From Bradyrhizobium diazoefficiens (GTDB lineage Bacteria > Pseudomonadota > Alphaproteobacteria > Rhizobiales > Xanthobacteraceae), in contig NZ_CP067041.1 in assembly GCF_016599855.1 (NCBI RefSeq), forward strand, positions 496,001 through 560,000: 64,000 nucleotides of DNA. The letters run 5' to 3'. The translations under genes and the position numbers were made by a program. Position 1 is the stretch's first letter. Each line of letters starts with the position of its first letter. Shown here one piece after another: positions 25,103-34,925 of the stretch. Under the pieces are notes generated by a model. That model was not told where the DNA came from and made no database searches. It saw only the letters and a program-made list of their open reading frames with translations.

Positions 25103-28040
25103 TCAGGCTGCCAGTTGCAGGACCTTCTCTTCAATCGACCGACGCGAGATGCCGTACCTGTCGAGTAATTCGTCTTTCGTGCCGGAGCGCGGCAGTTGTG
25201 CAATCCCCACCCGATACACCGGCGCCGTTGAACCGACCGCGGCCGACACGGCATCGCCCAGACCGCCATCGATCGCGTGATCCTCGACGACTATAAGTCC
25301 CCCGGTCTCGCGGCCGGCTGTCGATAGCGTGGCGGTATCGATGGGTTTCACCGAATAGGCGTCGATCACGCGGATCGAAATTCCCCGCCCGTCGAGCATG
25401 TCAGAGGCGGCCAGCGCCTCATGCACGGTAATGCCTGCCGCAACCACGGTGAGTCGGTCGTGCAGCGACGAGCGCAGCACCTTGGCTCCGCCGATCGGAA
25501 ACTCCTCCGCATTGGAGTAGATCACCGGCGTCTTTGGCCGTGTTGTCCGGATGTAGACGATTCCGTTGGTGCGGACCGCCGTTGCGGTCAGCCGCTCGGC
25601 GCTTACGGCGTCTGCCGGATACAAGATCGTACTCTGGATCAGAGCACGGAACATGGCGAGGTCCTCGAGGCCCATCTGCGACGGGCCGTCCTCGCCGATC
25701 GACACGCCGGCATGGCTGCCGCACAGCACGAGATGAGCGGGCCGCGAATACTGCGCCATGCGGATAAAGTCATAAGCCCGCGTGAGGAAACACGCGAACG
25801 TCGCTGCACATGGGATCTTGCCTGCCGCCGCAAGGCCGAGGGCGACGCCGACCATGTTCTGCTCGGCGATGAAGCCCTCGAAGAAGCGTTCGGGGTATCG
25901 CGCCGCGAACGCCTTTGTTCCGGTGGAGTTCTTCACGTCGCCATCAAGCGCCACCACCGCAGGTTCCTCACCGCCGAGCCTCTCCAGCGCGCGTCCAAAC
26001 GCCTCTCGGGTTGCCACCTTATCGCCTCGCCGATAGGCGGGCGCGGAGTGTGCCGCGGCCACGCGGTGCGCACTTACCACCTGGCCGACCCGACGCGCCT
26101 CAACCGCCCGCGGAGGCGCCGCATCACCCAATTCCTCAAGCGCCCGCGACATCTGTTCGCGATCGAGCGGTTTGCCGTGCCATCCATCCGCTCCCTCAAG
26201 GAACGAGACTCCCTTGCCTTTGATCGTACGCGCGAGGATTGCAGTCGGCCCTCCATCGTGCGCAGCCCGGAAAGCCGCGAGGATCGCTGCCATATCGTGA
26301 CCGTCGATCTCGATGGTGCGTCAGCCGAAGCTTGCGAAGCGGCGCGCGAACACCCCGGTGTCCTGGTGATAGGGCGCCGCCTCGCTCTGGCCGAGACCAT
26401 TGACGTCGACGATCGCCGTCACGTTCGCAAGGCCATTGAGCGAAGCAAACTGCGCGGCCTCCCACACCGAGCCCTCCGAGCATTCGCGATCGCCGAGCAG
26501 ACAGAACACGCGAGCGTCAAGGCGGTCCAGGCGGTTCGCCGCCGCGAGCCCGTTGGCGGCCGCAAGCCCTTGTCCGAGCGATCCGGTCGCGACCCCACGG
26601 ATTGAGCGGGGTCGGATGCCCCTCCAGCGTGCTGTCGATCCGGCGCAGCGACAGCGGATCCTCGTTGATGGCGCCGGCTTCATTCAGTGCTGCCCACAGG
26701 ATCGGCGCCGCATGGCCTTTCGACAGCACGAACGTATCGACGTTGCGGGCGGCCGGATCGTGCGGATCCCACCGCATCTCGCGGAAGAACAGCGCCGCCA
26801 CAATGTCGGCGCACGACATGCAAGAGGTCGGATGTCCCGAGCCCGCTTCCGTCGTCATGCGGATCACGAGTCGCCGCAGCCGCCGGGCCTCTGCCCGCAA
26901 ATCATCCAAGTCGCCGAAGGCCACGGCGCGCTCGCCCTTGGCGGCGAGCTGCTTGAGCAGCGCGTCGAAGGGAGCAATGAATTTCTGCACCGCCTCGTTC
27001 TCGAGTTGGGCGCTGACGAGATCGAACGATATCCCGAGCCGCTCCAGGTCGGCCATTACGCGTCGCGCGTCCGGCACGCCCTGATTGACTGTCGCATGGA
27101 TGGCGCCGTGGTCCCGGAACGCCGCAATCGTTTTGCGCGGCATCGTGTTGATGGTCATCGGGCCGATCAACGGCTCGACATACATGAGGTCCGGATAGTC
27201 CGGATTCTTAGTGCTGGTGCTTGCCCACAGCATTCGTTGCACGTGTGCACCCTTCTCGGCGAGCGCCATCCAGCGGTTGCTCGCCAGGATATGGCTGAAT
27301 GCCTGATAAGCGAGCTTGGCGTTGGCGATCGCGACCTTGCCCAGGAGCCTGCGCGGATCAGGATCTGGAGGTGGGCGGTCAGGCACGATGCGTTGCTGCA
27401 ACAGCCGATCTCCGAGCACATCGATACGGCTGAGGAAGAAGCTTGCGACCGAGGCGATGCGTTCGATTGGCCGGCCGGCTTCCAGCCGCCGTTCAAGCGC
27501 TCGCAGGTAGGCCTCAGCCACTGCTTCGTAGCGGGAGATCGAGAACAGCAGGGCGCTGTTGACGTTGATGCCTTCGAACAGCAGCTCTTCGACGGCCGGA
27601 ACCCCTGCCGGGGTACCGGGAATCTTGATGAACACGTTCGGCCGGTCCACCATTGTCCACAGCCTGTGCGCCTCCTCGATCGACGCCTTAGTGTCGTGGG
27701 CGAGGTGGGGCGAGACTTCGAGGCTTACGAAGCCGTCGACACCCGCGGTCTCCTCGTACACCGGGCGCAGGATGTCACAGGCGTTCCGTACGTCGCTGGT
27801 AATGAGCTCTTCATAGATGCCGGCCGGGGATCGGCCCGCCAAGGCCGCGCGGGCGATGTCCTGGTCGTAGTCGGCGCCTTCCGCGACGGCCTTCTCGAAG
27901 ATGGCCGGATTCGACGTGATACCACGCAGGCCCTCCTCGCCAACCCGCCGTGCCAGATCGCCGCTATCGATCATTCGCCGGGTGAGATCATCCATCCAGC
28001 AGCTCTGGCCTTGCGCCAGGAGTTCGACTGTCCGGTTCAT
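25103..28040 (-). pseudogene. Transaldolase-transketolase fusion, disrupted by a frameshift and an in-frame stop
   Basis: From the ATG at 28038-28040 (AAGGAG upstream), about 385 residues form a transaldolase (SNPAIFEKA, NVFIKIPGTP with the Schiff-base lysine). It then runs without a linker into a transketolase N-terminus (LRRLVIRMTTEAGSGHP, DTFVLSKGHA). Near 26605, after GHPTPLNP, the frame shifts by one base and continues as GVATGSLGQGLAAANG. In that frame a TGA at 26321-26323 replaces the tryptophan expected after FASFG, and reading resumes as RTIEIDGHDM to the natural stop at 25103. Where GDG or GDS is usual at the thiamine diphosphate motif, GDR is present. The transaldolase part could still be made; a full fusion cannot without recoding. 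Confidence 0.85.
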
Positions 28041-28105
28041 ATACGTTCTCCTTAGTTCAAGTACCTGGAAAACCGACCACGCACTGCCCTTATTGCCATT
28101 CGCCC

Positions 28106-28481
28106 TTAATCAGCGGACCGATGGGATGCTCGCGCGGCGACAATCTTGAGCTGGCGGAAGATGTCGGCATTGCGGGCCATCTCGTGTTCGGTCTCGATAT
28201 CTACCCCGTAGGCGCGCTCGGGATCGACGCGCGCGCCGATCAGGATGAACTCGGCGCCTTCACACCGCCACACGCAGCCGGACCTGTCCTTCCGGCTTCA
28301 TCACCATATAAAAGCGCTGAACGTCGGCCAGGCCTTCCGCCTTGTCTTCCTCGATCCGGGGTCGGTAGGCAAAATAGATGTCGCCTTTTTCGACGATCTC
28401 CTCCGGGACCTCCGCCTGCGGGTCGCCGTTGCACAGAAACCATGTTGCAGCCAATCGTGCTCGGCTTCTTCTGTCTTGCAT
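28106..28481 (-). pseudogene. Hypothetical protein, internally deleted and frameshifted
   Basis: From an ATG at 28479-28481 the frame reads WFLCNGDPQAEVPEEIVEKG, DIYFAYRPRIEED, DVQRFYMVMKPEG and stops near 28260. A second frame resumes at once with EGAEFILIGARVDPERAYGV and EMARNADIFRQLKI and stops at 28106. Both parts look like coding sequence and resemble, from memory, the beginning and end of a longer Bradyrhizobium protein of unknown function. The middle seems to have been lost out of frame. A perfect EcfG-type promoter (28488-28512) still stands in front, which argues that the decay is recent. Confidence 0.55.
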
Positions 28482-28487
28482 CGGCTC

Positions 28488-28512
28488 AACGGAGTGCAAA
28501 CGTTCACGTTCC
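28488..28512 (-). promoter_or_regulatory. EcfG-like promoter upstream of the broken hypothetical gene
   Basis: On the minus strand GGAAC (28508-28512), 16 bases, CGTT (28488-28491) matches the EcfG consensus exactly. It lies seven bases upstream of the ATG at 28479-28481. Confidence 0.5.
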
Positions 28513-28551
28513 TGAGTTCCGGCCAGCATTCGATGAGGGTCCGATGCGGAT

Positions 28552-28576
28552 GGAACCGGAGCAGCACGGGGCTGTT
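28552..28576 (+). promoter_or_regulatory. Possible EcfG-like promoter of the beta-propeller gene
   Basis: GGAAC (28552-28556), 16 bases, TGTT (28573-28576) differs from consensus in one -10 base. It sits only eight bases before the ATG at 28585, so the transcript would be nearly leaderless unless translation starts at the next in-frame ATG (28609). Confidence 0.3.
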
Positions 28577-28584
28577 AGGCGCTC

Positions 28585-30093
28585 ATGAACATCCGACGCG
28601 CTTTTTCGATGACAGCACGTCCTGCCTTTATGGCGGGACTATTTGCACTTGCGCTGTTTCCGCTATCCGCCCGCGCTCAAGACAGCTCAGTTTTGACCTA
28701 TCACGGTGACAACGGCCGCAGCGGCCAGTACGTCGTTCCTGCGCTATCCTGGGAGAAAGCCAGATCGGTTCAGCTGGATCGCACGTTCAGCGCCCGTGTC
28801 GCGGGCTCGATGTACGCCCAGCCGCTGTACTGGCGTCCTCCCGGCGCGAACACCGGGACGTTATTTGTGGTGACGGAGGATGATGTCGTCCAGGCCTTCG
28901 ATGCGACGACCGGCAAGGAATTGTGGAGGCGCGTGGTCGGGCGCCCTGTGCGCCGTTCGTCGCTGCCGTGCGGGAATATCAATCCGCTTGGTATTAGCGG
29001 GACGCCGGTGATCGACCCTGCAACGCAAGCCATCTATTTCGATGCTGCCGTGGAGCGGGGAGACGGTGCGCACCACGAGGTGTTCGCGCTTTCCATAAGG
29101 GATGGCAGCGTTCTCCCGGGCTGGCCGATCGATGTGGCCGACCTTCTGCAAAAGGCAGGACAGCATTTCGATCCCAGTGTCCACAACCAGCGCGCGGCAC
29201 TCGTGCTTCTCGACGGCACTGTCTATATCGCCTTCAGCGGTCATTTCGGTGATTGCGGAAACTTTCACGGTTGGGTGGTCGGAATCTCCCTTCACGAGCC
29301 TGGCAAGCATGTCAGCTTCGAAACGCGTGGGCGAGGGGGCGGCATCTGGGCGCCGGGCGGCTTGAGCGTCTCCGAGCATGACATCTACTTTGCGACCGGG
29401 AATACACTCGGCGCGCAGACCTGGAGCGACGGCGAAGCCGTCTTTCGCGTTGGACCTGACCTGCGCCGCAGTAACGACAAGAAGGACTATTTTGCGCCAT
29501 CGGATTGGAAAACACTCGATGCCGGCGATGTAGATCTCGGTGGCACCAATCCGATTCCTCTCGACATTCCCGGCGCAGACGGTAGCCGCGCGCTGATCCT
29601 GGCGCTGGGGAAGGATGGCAAGGCCTACCTTCTCGATCGAAATAGTCTCGGCGGCGTTGGAGGTCAGCTGGCGGTCGAAACAGTATCCCAGTCATCGATC
29701 GTCACCTCGCCGGCCGCTTATCGAGTCGGCGATGATGTCCTTGTTGCCCTCCAGGCCTCAGGAGCGCATTGCCCGCAACCCGGCCGAGGCCGCGATTTGA
29801 CGGTCCTCAAGATCGCAGCAGGCTCGCCGCCGTCGATGGCCACCGCCTGGTGCGGTGCGCTCCGCGGCCGCGGCGCCCCGATTGCGACCACTACAGACGG
29901 GCATTCCGATCCGATCGTTTGGATGCTTGGCGCCGAAGGCGATGATCGGCTTCACGCGTTCCGCGGCGATACCGGCGAAGCGATCTTTGCCAGCGAGCCC
30001 TTGAACGGCCTCCGGCGCTTCCAGACGCTGATCGCGACGCAGGACCGCCTCTATGTCGGCGGCGAGGGACGCATTTACGCCTTTCTCTTTTGA
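28585..30093 (+). CDS. Secreted PQQ-type beta-propeller (quinoprotein-like) protein
   Basis: 502 residues. A signal peptide (ARPAFMAGLFALALFPLSARA) ends near residue 31, so the protein is periplasmic. Repeated propeller blades follow the pyrroloquinoline-quinone-enzyme pattern: VVTEDDVVQAFDATTGKELW, GTPVIDPATQAIYF, GTVYIAFSGH, YFATGNTLG, GKAYLLDR. I do not see the vicinal cysteine pair or catalytic aspartate signature of methanol or glucose dehydrogenases, so it may bind no PQQ and act as a scaffold or lyase-like propeller. The start could be the ATG at 28585 or 28609. It closes the accessory stretch and has no operon partner. Confidence 0.75.
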   Translation: MNIRRAFSMTARPAFMAGLFALALFPLSARAQDSSVLTYHGDNGRSGQYVVPALSWEKARSVQLDRTFSARVAGSMYAQPLYWRPPGANTGTLFVVTEDDVVQAFDATTGKELWRRVVGRPVRRSSLPCGNINPLGISGTPVIDPATQAIYFDAAVERGDGAHHEVFALSIRDGSVLPGWPIDVADLLQKAGQHFDPSVHNQRAALVLLDGTVYIAFSGHFGDCGNFHGWVVGISLHEPGKHVSFETRGRGGGIWAPGGLSVSEHDIYFATGNTLGAQTWSDGEAVFRVGPDLRRSNDKKDYFAPSDWKTLDAGDVDLGGTNPIPLDIPGADGSRALILALGKDGKAYLLDRNSLGGVGGQLAVETVSQSSIVTSPAAYRVGDDVLVALQASGAHCPQPGRGRDLTVLKIAAGSPPSMATAWCGALRGRGAPIATTTDGHSDPIVWMLGAEGDDRLHAFRGDTGEAIFASEPLNGLRRFQTLIATQDRLYVGGEGRIYAFLF

Positions 30094-30632
30094 AGGCGAT
30101 GCGAGCACGGGTGAGGCCCGCCCTTGACCGCGGGTCACGTCCACGTTGACACAGCGGCTCTTGGAAATCAGTGGCGCGACGGCAGTTGATAGAGCCATTG
30201 CTGTCGGGCTGGGGCCTGGAGATCAGGTGCAGCGCATTCGCGCTCTGGCCGAACGCGCCGATCCGCTCACAAGAGGGCGCCTGCTTGCCCCGATACGACC
30301 TCAAGGTGGGCGGTGCGTCGCGGCCGTCGCAAGCGGCAGAGCGACCGCTTCCGGTGCGCACCATCCCGCCGGCCTCGACCTGCATGGATCGGCGAAGCGT
30401 GATCAAGCGGCGGGCCGGACAACGTGCGAACCATGTTTTGTCCGGGGGCGCGAAAATCCACTTTCAGTGCGCGCGGTTTGCCCGGCGGCGTAGTCTGCCG
30501 TACTTTCCCGAGCTCATCGATCGCCGACAATTGGTCGCATCGGCCGCTCCGCCAATGCGCCATGCAGAAAGGCCGCTGTACATGCCTCATTGTCATCCGT
30601 AACCTCCGCGCCGCGATTTCAGGAGATGCGGC
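30094..30632. other. Intergenic stretch without a recognisable gene
   Basis: About 540 bases. Several short open frames exist on both strands, but none has a plausible ribosome site together with protein-like composition. The last 15 bases hold the AGGAG site of the amidase gene. I see no RNA gene or strong hairpin. Confidence 0.4.
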
Positions 30633-32195
30633 GTGGCGAAGAAGACGGTGACCAAAAAGAAGAGCGCTTCGAACAAAGCGGCTAAGACCTCGAGCAGGAA
30701 GGCCGTCGCCCTCAAGGGTGCGGCCGCGAAGACGGCAAAGAAGGCTGCGCCGCGCAAATCGGCCGCCGCGCGCCGCCCCAAGGGGCCGGCTTGGCAATGG
30801 TCTGCAGTGGAAACCGCGACCGCGATCCGCTCCGGGGCAATCTCCGTTGTGGAAACCGTCGAGGCGCATCTGGAGCGGATGCATGCCGTCAATCCCCGGC
30901 TGAATGCAGTCGTCGTCGATCTCAGCAAGGAAGCGCTGAAGGCGGCGCATGCGGCCGACAAGCAGCGCGCCAGGGGCGGCGAACTCGGTCTCCTGCACGG
31001 CGTGCCCGTGACCATCAAGGAGAACGTCGACTACGAGGGCCGGCCAAATTTCAACGGCGTTCCCGCCAACAAGAACCTCGTCGCGCCATCGGATTCACCT
31101 GTGGTGCGCAACCTGAAGAAGGCCGGCGCGATCGTCATCGGCCTCACCAACACGCCGGAATTCTCGTTTCGCGGCTTCACCGACAATCCACTGCACGGGC
31201 TGACGCTCAATCCGTGGAATCCGAACATCACCTGCGGCGGCTCGTCGGGCGGTGCAGGTTCGGCGGTCGCCGCCGGTATCGGCACCATCGCGCATGGCAA
31301 TGACATCGGCGGCTCGCTACGCTGGCCGGCGCATTGCAATGGCGTCGCCACCATCAAGCCGACGCAGGGCCGCATTCCCGCTTTCAATGCGAGCGCCGCG
31401 GCGGAGCGGCCGATGCTGGCGCATCTGATGTCGGCGCAGGGACCGCTCGCCCGCCACGTTGGCGACGTCCGCCTTGCGCTGGAAGTCATGAGCCAGCGCG
31501 ATCCGCGCGATCCCTGGTGGGTGCCGTCGCCGCTGACGGGGCCGAAGCCGAAGGGCCCGATCAAGGTCGCGCTGGCCAAGGTCCCGGAAGACATGGCGGT
31601 CGATCCGGCGGTCAGCGCGGCGCTTCGCCAGGCCGCTGATCACCTGGAGCGCTCCGGCTATCGCGTCAGCGAGGTCGAGGTGCCCGACATCAACGGCGTC
31701 TGGCAGACTTGGTGCGACATCATCACCAACGAGACGGTGGTGATGCAGGAGGCCAGCATGCTGAAGGTCACGTCGGAAGACTTCCACAAGGCGTGGGGCG
31801 GGATTAAGAACAAGGCGAGCACGCTCGATCTCAAGGCGTGGATGCAGGCAACAGCCGCGCGCAACGGCCATATCCGTGCTTGGCAGCTGTTCTTCGAGGA
31901 GTATCCGGTCGTGCTGGCGCCGACCACGGTGAAGCCGACGCCGGGGCCGCGCGACGACACCATCAGTGCCGAACGCGTGCAAGATATCTTCTGGGGCGAG
32001 ATCCGCTTCATCTCCGCGATCAACGTGCTGGGGCTGCCCGGCGCGGTGGTGCCGGTGGCCGTGCACGACGGCAAGCCGATCGGCGTGCAGCTCATCGCGG
32101 GCCGCTATCGCGAGGATCTCGCGCTGGATGCTGCCGCCGCGATCGAGAAGCGCGCCGGCGTGCTGACCCACCGGCTCTGGGAGACGATGGCCTGA
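30633..32195 (+). CDS. Amidase-signature family hydrolase with a lysine/alanine-rich N-terminal tail
   Basis: 520 residues. The Ser-cisSer-Lys triad is visible: Lys129 (TIKENVD), Ser204 in GGSSGGAGSA, and Ser228 in DIGGSLRWPAH, with the usual 24-residue spacing between the two serines. It hydrolyses an amide; the substrate is not evident. The first 50 or so residues are a histone-H1-like tail (AKKTVTKKKSASNKAAK, KTAKKAAPRKSAAARRPK) not normally found in this family. Translation starts at GTG 30633, with AGGAG upstream, so the tail is part of the same frame. A 14-base hairpin follows the stop. It stands alone. Confidence 0.9.
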   Translation: MAKKTVTKKKSASNKAAKTSSRKAVALKGAAAKTAKKAAPRKSAAARRPKGPAWQWSAVETATAIRSGAISVVETVEAHLERMHAVNPRLNAVVVDLSKEALKAAHAADKQRARGGELGLLHGVPVTIKENVDYEGRPNFNGVPANKNLVAPSDSPVVRNLKKAGAIVIGLTNTPEFSFRGFTDNPLHGLTLNPWNPNITCGGSSGGAGSAVAAGIGTIAHGNDIGGSLRWPAHCNGVATIKPTQGRIPAFNASAAAERPMLAHLMSAQGPLARHVGDVRLALEVMSQRDPRDPWWVPSPLTGPKPKGPIKVALAKVPEDMAVDPAVSAALRQAADHLERSGYRVSEVEVPDINGVWQTWCDIITNETVVMQEASMLKVTSEDFHKAWGGIKNKASTLDLKAWMQATAARNGHIRAWQLFFEEYPVVLAPTTVKPTPGPRDDTISAERVQDIFWGEIRFISAINVLGLPGAVVPVAVHDGKPIGVQLIAGRYREDLALDAAAAIEKRAGVLTHRLWETMA

Positions 32196-32203
32196 TCCTG
32201 CTC

Positions 32204-32236
32204 TCGGGGCTTCGCGCAACACGCGCGAAGCCCCGA
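32204..32236 (+). terminator. Hairpin after the amidase gene
   Basis: A perfect 14-base stem, TCGGGGCTTCGCGC and GCGCGAAGCCCCGA, around the loop AACAC, begins nine bases after the amidase stop. No T-run follows, so it may stabilise the 3' end rather than terminate by itself. Confidence 0.6.
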
Positions 32237-32504
32237 TGAGCCGGCGAGATCAGTTCGTCAGATGCGAGGCAAGCGTCGTCCACCTTTCGCATGCAGGCTT
32301 TTTAGTCGCCCAAACAGGGTGAGATCGTTAATTCAAATTGACTCAAATTTTAGCCAATTCACCAATATCCGTTAGGGTTACTTCCTCGATCTCTAAGCGA
32401 ATTATTGTCCGCTTTACCACCCGCCTCTAACAGAGAGACGGCGGACAACGCACATGCCTCAGACTGGCCAATAAGTGCGGCCCGCGCCACGCGGAGGTGG
32501 TACG

Positions 32505-33806
32505 ATGCGCAACGAGACAATCGCTATTCACGCCGGTTACGAGCCCGAAGCCACCACACACGCGGTTGCCGTGCCGATTTACCAGACCGCGGCCTATGCG
32601 TTCGACAGCGCCGACCACGGCGCAGCGCTCTTCAATCTCGAGGCCGAAGGCTTCCGCTACAGCCGCATCGCCAATCCGACCAGTGCCGTGCTGGAGAAGC
32701 GCATCGCCCAGCTCGAAGGCGGCGTCGGCGCGCTCGCGGTCGCAACCGGCCAGGCGGCGCTGCATTTCGCCTTCGCCAACGTCGCCGATCATGGCGGCAA
32801 CATCGTTTCCGTGCCGCAGCTCTACGGCACCACGCATACGCTGCTTTCGCACATCCTGCCTCGGCAGGGCATCACCGGCCGCTTCGCCGAGAGCGACGCG
32901 CCTGATGCGATCGCAAAGCTGATCGACGAGAACACCCGCGCCGTGTTCGCCGAGACCATCGGCAATCCCGCCGGCAATGTCTGCGACATCGAGGCCCTGG
33001 CAAAAATCGCGCATGCCCATGGCGTGCCGCTGATCGTCGACAACACGGTCGCGACGCCCATCCTGCTCAAGCCTTTCGACTACGGCGCCGACATCGCCGT
33101 GCATTCGCTGACCAAGTTTTTGGGCGGCCACGGCACCACGCTCGGCGGCGCCATCGTCGATTCCGGAAATTTTCCCTGGGCCAGGCACGCCGACCGTTTC
33201 CCCGGCTACAACAAACCGGATGCCTCCTATCACGGCCTCGTCTATGCCGAGCGCTTCGGCAGGACCGCCTATATCGAGCGCGCGCGTAGCGTCTATCAGC
33301 GCACGATGGGTTCGGTACTGTCGCCGTTCAACGCGTTCCTGCTGCTGCAAGGCATCGAGACGGTCGCGCTGCGCATGGAGCGCCATGTCGAGAACGCCCG
33401 CAAGGTCGCCGAATTCCTGCGCAACGATCCGCGCGTCGCCTGGGTCAACTACACCGGTTTCCCGGACAGTCCCTATTATCCGCTGGTCCAGAAGTATCTC
33501 GACGGCAATGCCTCCTCGCTGTTCACCTTCGGCATCAAGGGCGGCATGGAAGCCGGCAAGACCTTCTATGACGCGCTGAAGCTGATCACGCGTCTCGTCA
33601 ATATCGGCGATGCCAAGTCGCTCGCCTGTCATCCGGCCTCGACCACGCACCGGCAGATGTCGCCGGAGCAGCAGCGCATTGCGGGCGTGCTGCCGGAGAC
33701 GATCCGCCTGTCGATCGGCATCGAGCATGCCGCCGATATCATCGAAGACATCGACCAGGCGCTGGAAAAGGCTTGTCCGGCCGCGCGACTTCAGGCCGCG
33801 GAGTAG
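32505..33806 (+). CDS. metY: O-acetylhomoserine aminocarboxypropyltransferase (sulfhydrylase)
   Basis: 433 residues, Cys/Met metabolism PLP-enzyme family. Substrate-loop RYSRIANPT, ATGQAALHF and the PLP lysine in SLTKFLGGHGTT (about residue 204) are all present. The long insertion after that lysine is typical of MetY rather than of MetB or MetC. It converts O-acylhomoserine and sulfide into homocysteine. The ATG at 32505 has GGAGG upstream; an earlier ATG at 32475 lacks one. metA follows 12 bases later, giving a two-gene methionine operon. A possible -35 (TTGACT, 32338-32343) lies upstream, inside the direct repeat TCAAATTGACTCAAATT. Confidence 0.93.
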   Translation: MRNETIAIHAGYEPEATTHAVAVPIYQTAAYAFDSADHGAALFNLEAEGFRYSRIANPTSAVLEKRIAQLEGGVGALAVATGQAALHFAFANVADHGGNIVSVPQLYGTTHTLLSHILPRQGITGRFAESDAPDAIAKLIDENTRAVFAETIGNPAGNVCDIEALAKIAHAHGVPLIVDNTVATPILLKPFDYGADIAVHSLTKFLGGHGTTLGGAIVDSGNFPWARHADRFPGYNKPDASYHGLVYAERFGRTAYIERARSVYQRTMGSVLSPFNAFLLLQGIETVALRMERHVENARKVAEFLRNDPRVAWVNYTGFPDSPYYPLVQKYLDGNASSLFTFGIKGGMEAGKTFYDALKLITRLVNIGDAKSLACHPASTTHRQMSPEQQRIAGVLPETIRLSIGIEHAADIIEDIDQALEKACPAARLQAAE

Positions 33807-33818
33807 GCAATCGGGCCG

Positions 33819-34820
33819 ATGAGCGTCTTGATCGCCAGGGATCAAGGTATCGCAAGCCCGGCGCTGGTGCCGGCCGAAAGCGATCTCGCGCGCGATCACG
33901 GTGGCGCCGAGCTGACCATCGGGCTGATCAACAACATGCCGGATACGGCGCTGAAGGCGACCGAGCGGCAGTTCATCAGGTTGCTCCAGGCCGCCGCGGG
34001 GCCGCGCCGGATCCGCTTCCATTGTTTCTCGCTGCCGTCAGTGAAGCGCTCGCCGGAAGCGAAGTGGCATGTCGAGAGCGAATATTCCGATCTCTCCGAT
34101 CTCAGGCGCCAGGCATTCGACGGGCTGATCGTGACCGGCGCGGAGCCGGTCGCCGCCAAGCTCGACCAGGAGCCGTACTGGCGCGATCTCACCGAGCTGA
34201 TCGACTGGGCGAAAGTCAACACGCGCTCGACAATCTGGTCATGCCTCGCCGCGCATGCTGCGGTGCTGCATCTCGATCGCGTTGAACGACAACGTCTGCC
34301 GTCCAAATGTCACGGCATCTTCGATTGCGTGGCTGTGACCGGTGACCCCCTGACGCGCGACGCGCCGGCGCCGCTCAAAGTCTCCCATTCGCGCCTGAAC
34401 GAACTCATTGAGGGCGACCTCGCGCAAGCCGGCTACCAGGTGCTGACCCGCTCGGCCCTGGCCGGCGTCGACGTCTTCGTCCGCCAGTACGACAGCCGCT
34501 TCGTGTTCTTCCAGGGCCATCCTGAATATGACGCGCTGTCACTCCAGCGCGAATATCTGCGCGATATCGGCCGTTACCTCGCGCGCGAGCGCGAGAATTA
34601 TCCGCATCTACCTGTGAGCTATTTTGACGCAGCGACGGAGGGGAAGCTCGCTCGCTTCGAGAAGCGGGCGAGGCATCAGCGGCATCCTGCACTGACCAAC
34701 GAACTGCCGGGGCTGACTTTACGCACCGATATTGCGGCCGGTAGCGCCGCCGCAGCGCTTTTCCGCAATTGGCTGCAATATCTCGGCGCGGACACGGATG
34801 CTGCGCTGCTCGCGCGTTAA
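33819..34820 (+). CDS. metA: Homoserine O-acyltransferase (MetA/HTS family)
   Basis: 333 residues. The catalytic cysteine is Cys142 in IWSCLAAHAA, and the catalytic histidine is His234 in FFQGHPEYD, close to their positions in the E. coli enzyme. LINNMPDTALKATERQF is the usual N-terminal family motif. It activates homoserine with an acyl group, the first committed step to methionine. Whether the donor is succinyl- or acetyl-CoA cannot be read from sequence alone. It is 12 bases downstream of metY and almost certainly co-transcribed. Confidence 0.92.
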   Translation: MSVLIARDQGIASPALVPAESDLARDHGGAELTIGLINNMPDTALKATERQFIRLLQAAAGPRRIRFHCFSLPSVKRSPEAKWHVESEYSDLSDLRRQAFDGLIVTGAEPVAAKLDQEPYWRDLTELIDWAKVNTRSTIWSCLAAHAAVLHLDRVERQRLPSKCHGIFDCVAVTGDPLTRDAPAPLKVSHSRLNELIEGDLAQAGYQVLTRSALAGVDVFVRQYDSRFVFFQGHPEYDALSLQREYLRDIGRYLARERENYPHLPVSYFDAATEGKLARFEKRARHQRHPALTNELPGLTLRTDIAAGSAAAALFRNWLQYLGADTDAALLAR

Positions 34821-34925
34821 CCGAAAGCCGTTGGTTCAGCGTTAGGATTACCCAGTCGTTAAGCTTGCCTCAGACCACGCGCAAATGTTTCAGTGCAGAA
34901 ATATGGAAACGCAGGGAATGCAATC

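Noticed and set aside
30171..30602. 143-codon plus-strand frame before the amidase
   Set aside because: No ribosome site and arginine/serine/proline-rich random-looking composition; overlapping frames are equally open.
32237..32504. Possible SAM-II (metA-type) riboswitch upstream of metY-metA
   Set aside because: I looked for the conserved TGATTTG and GCTAAA elements in this order on the plus strand and did not find them. The hairpin CCGCC...GGCGG near 32420-32445 is not enough.
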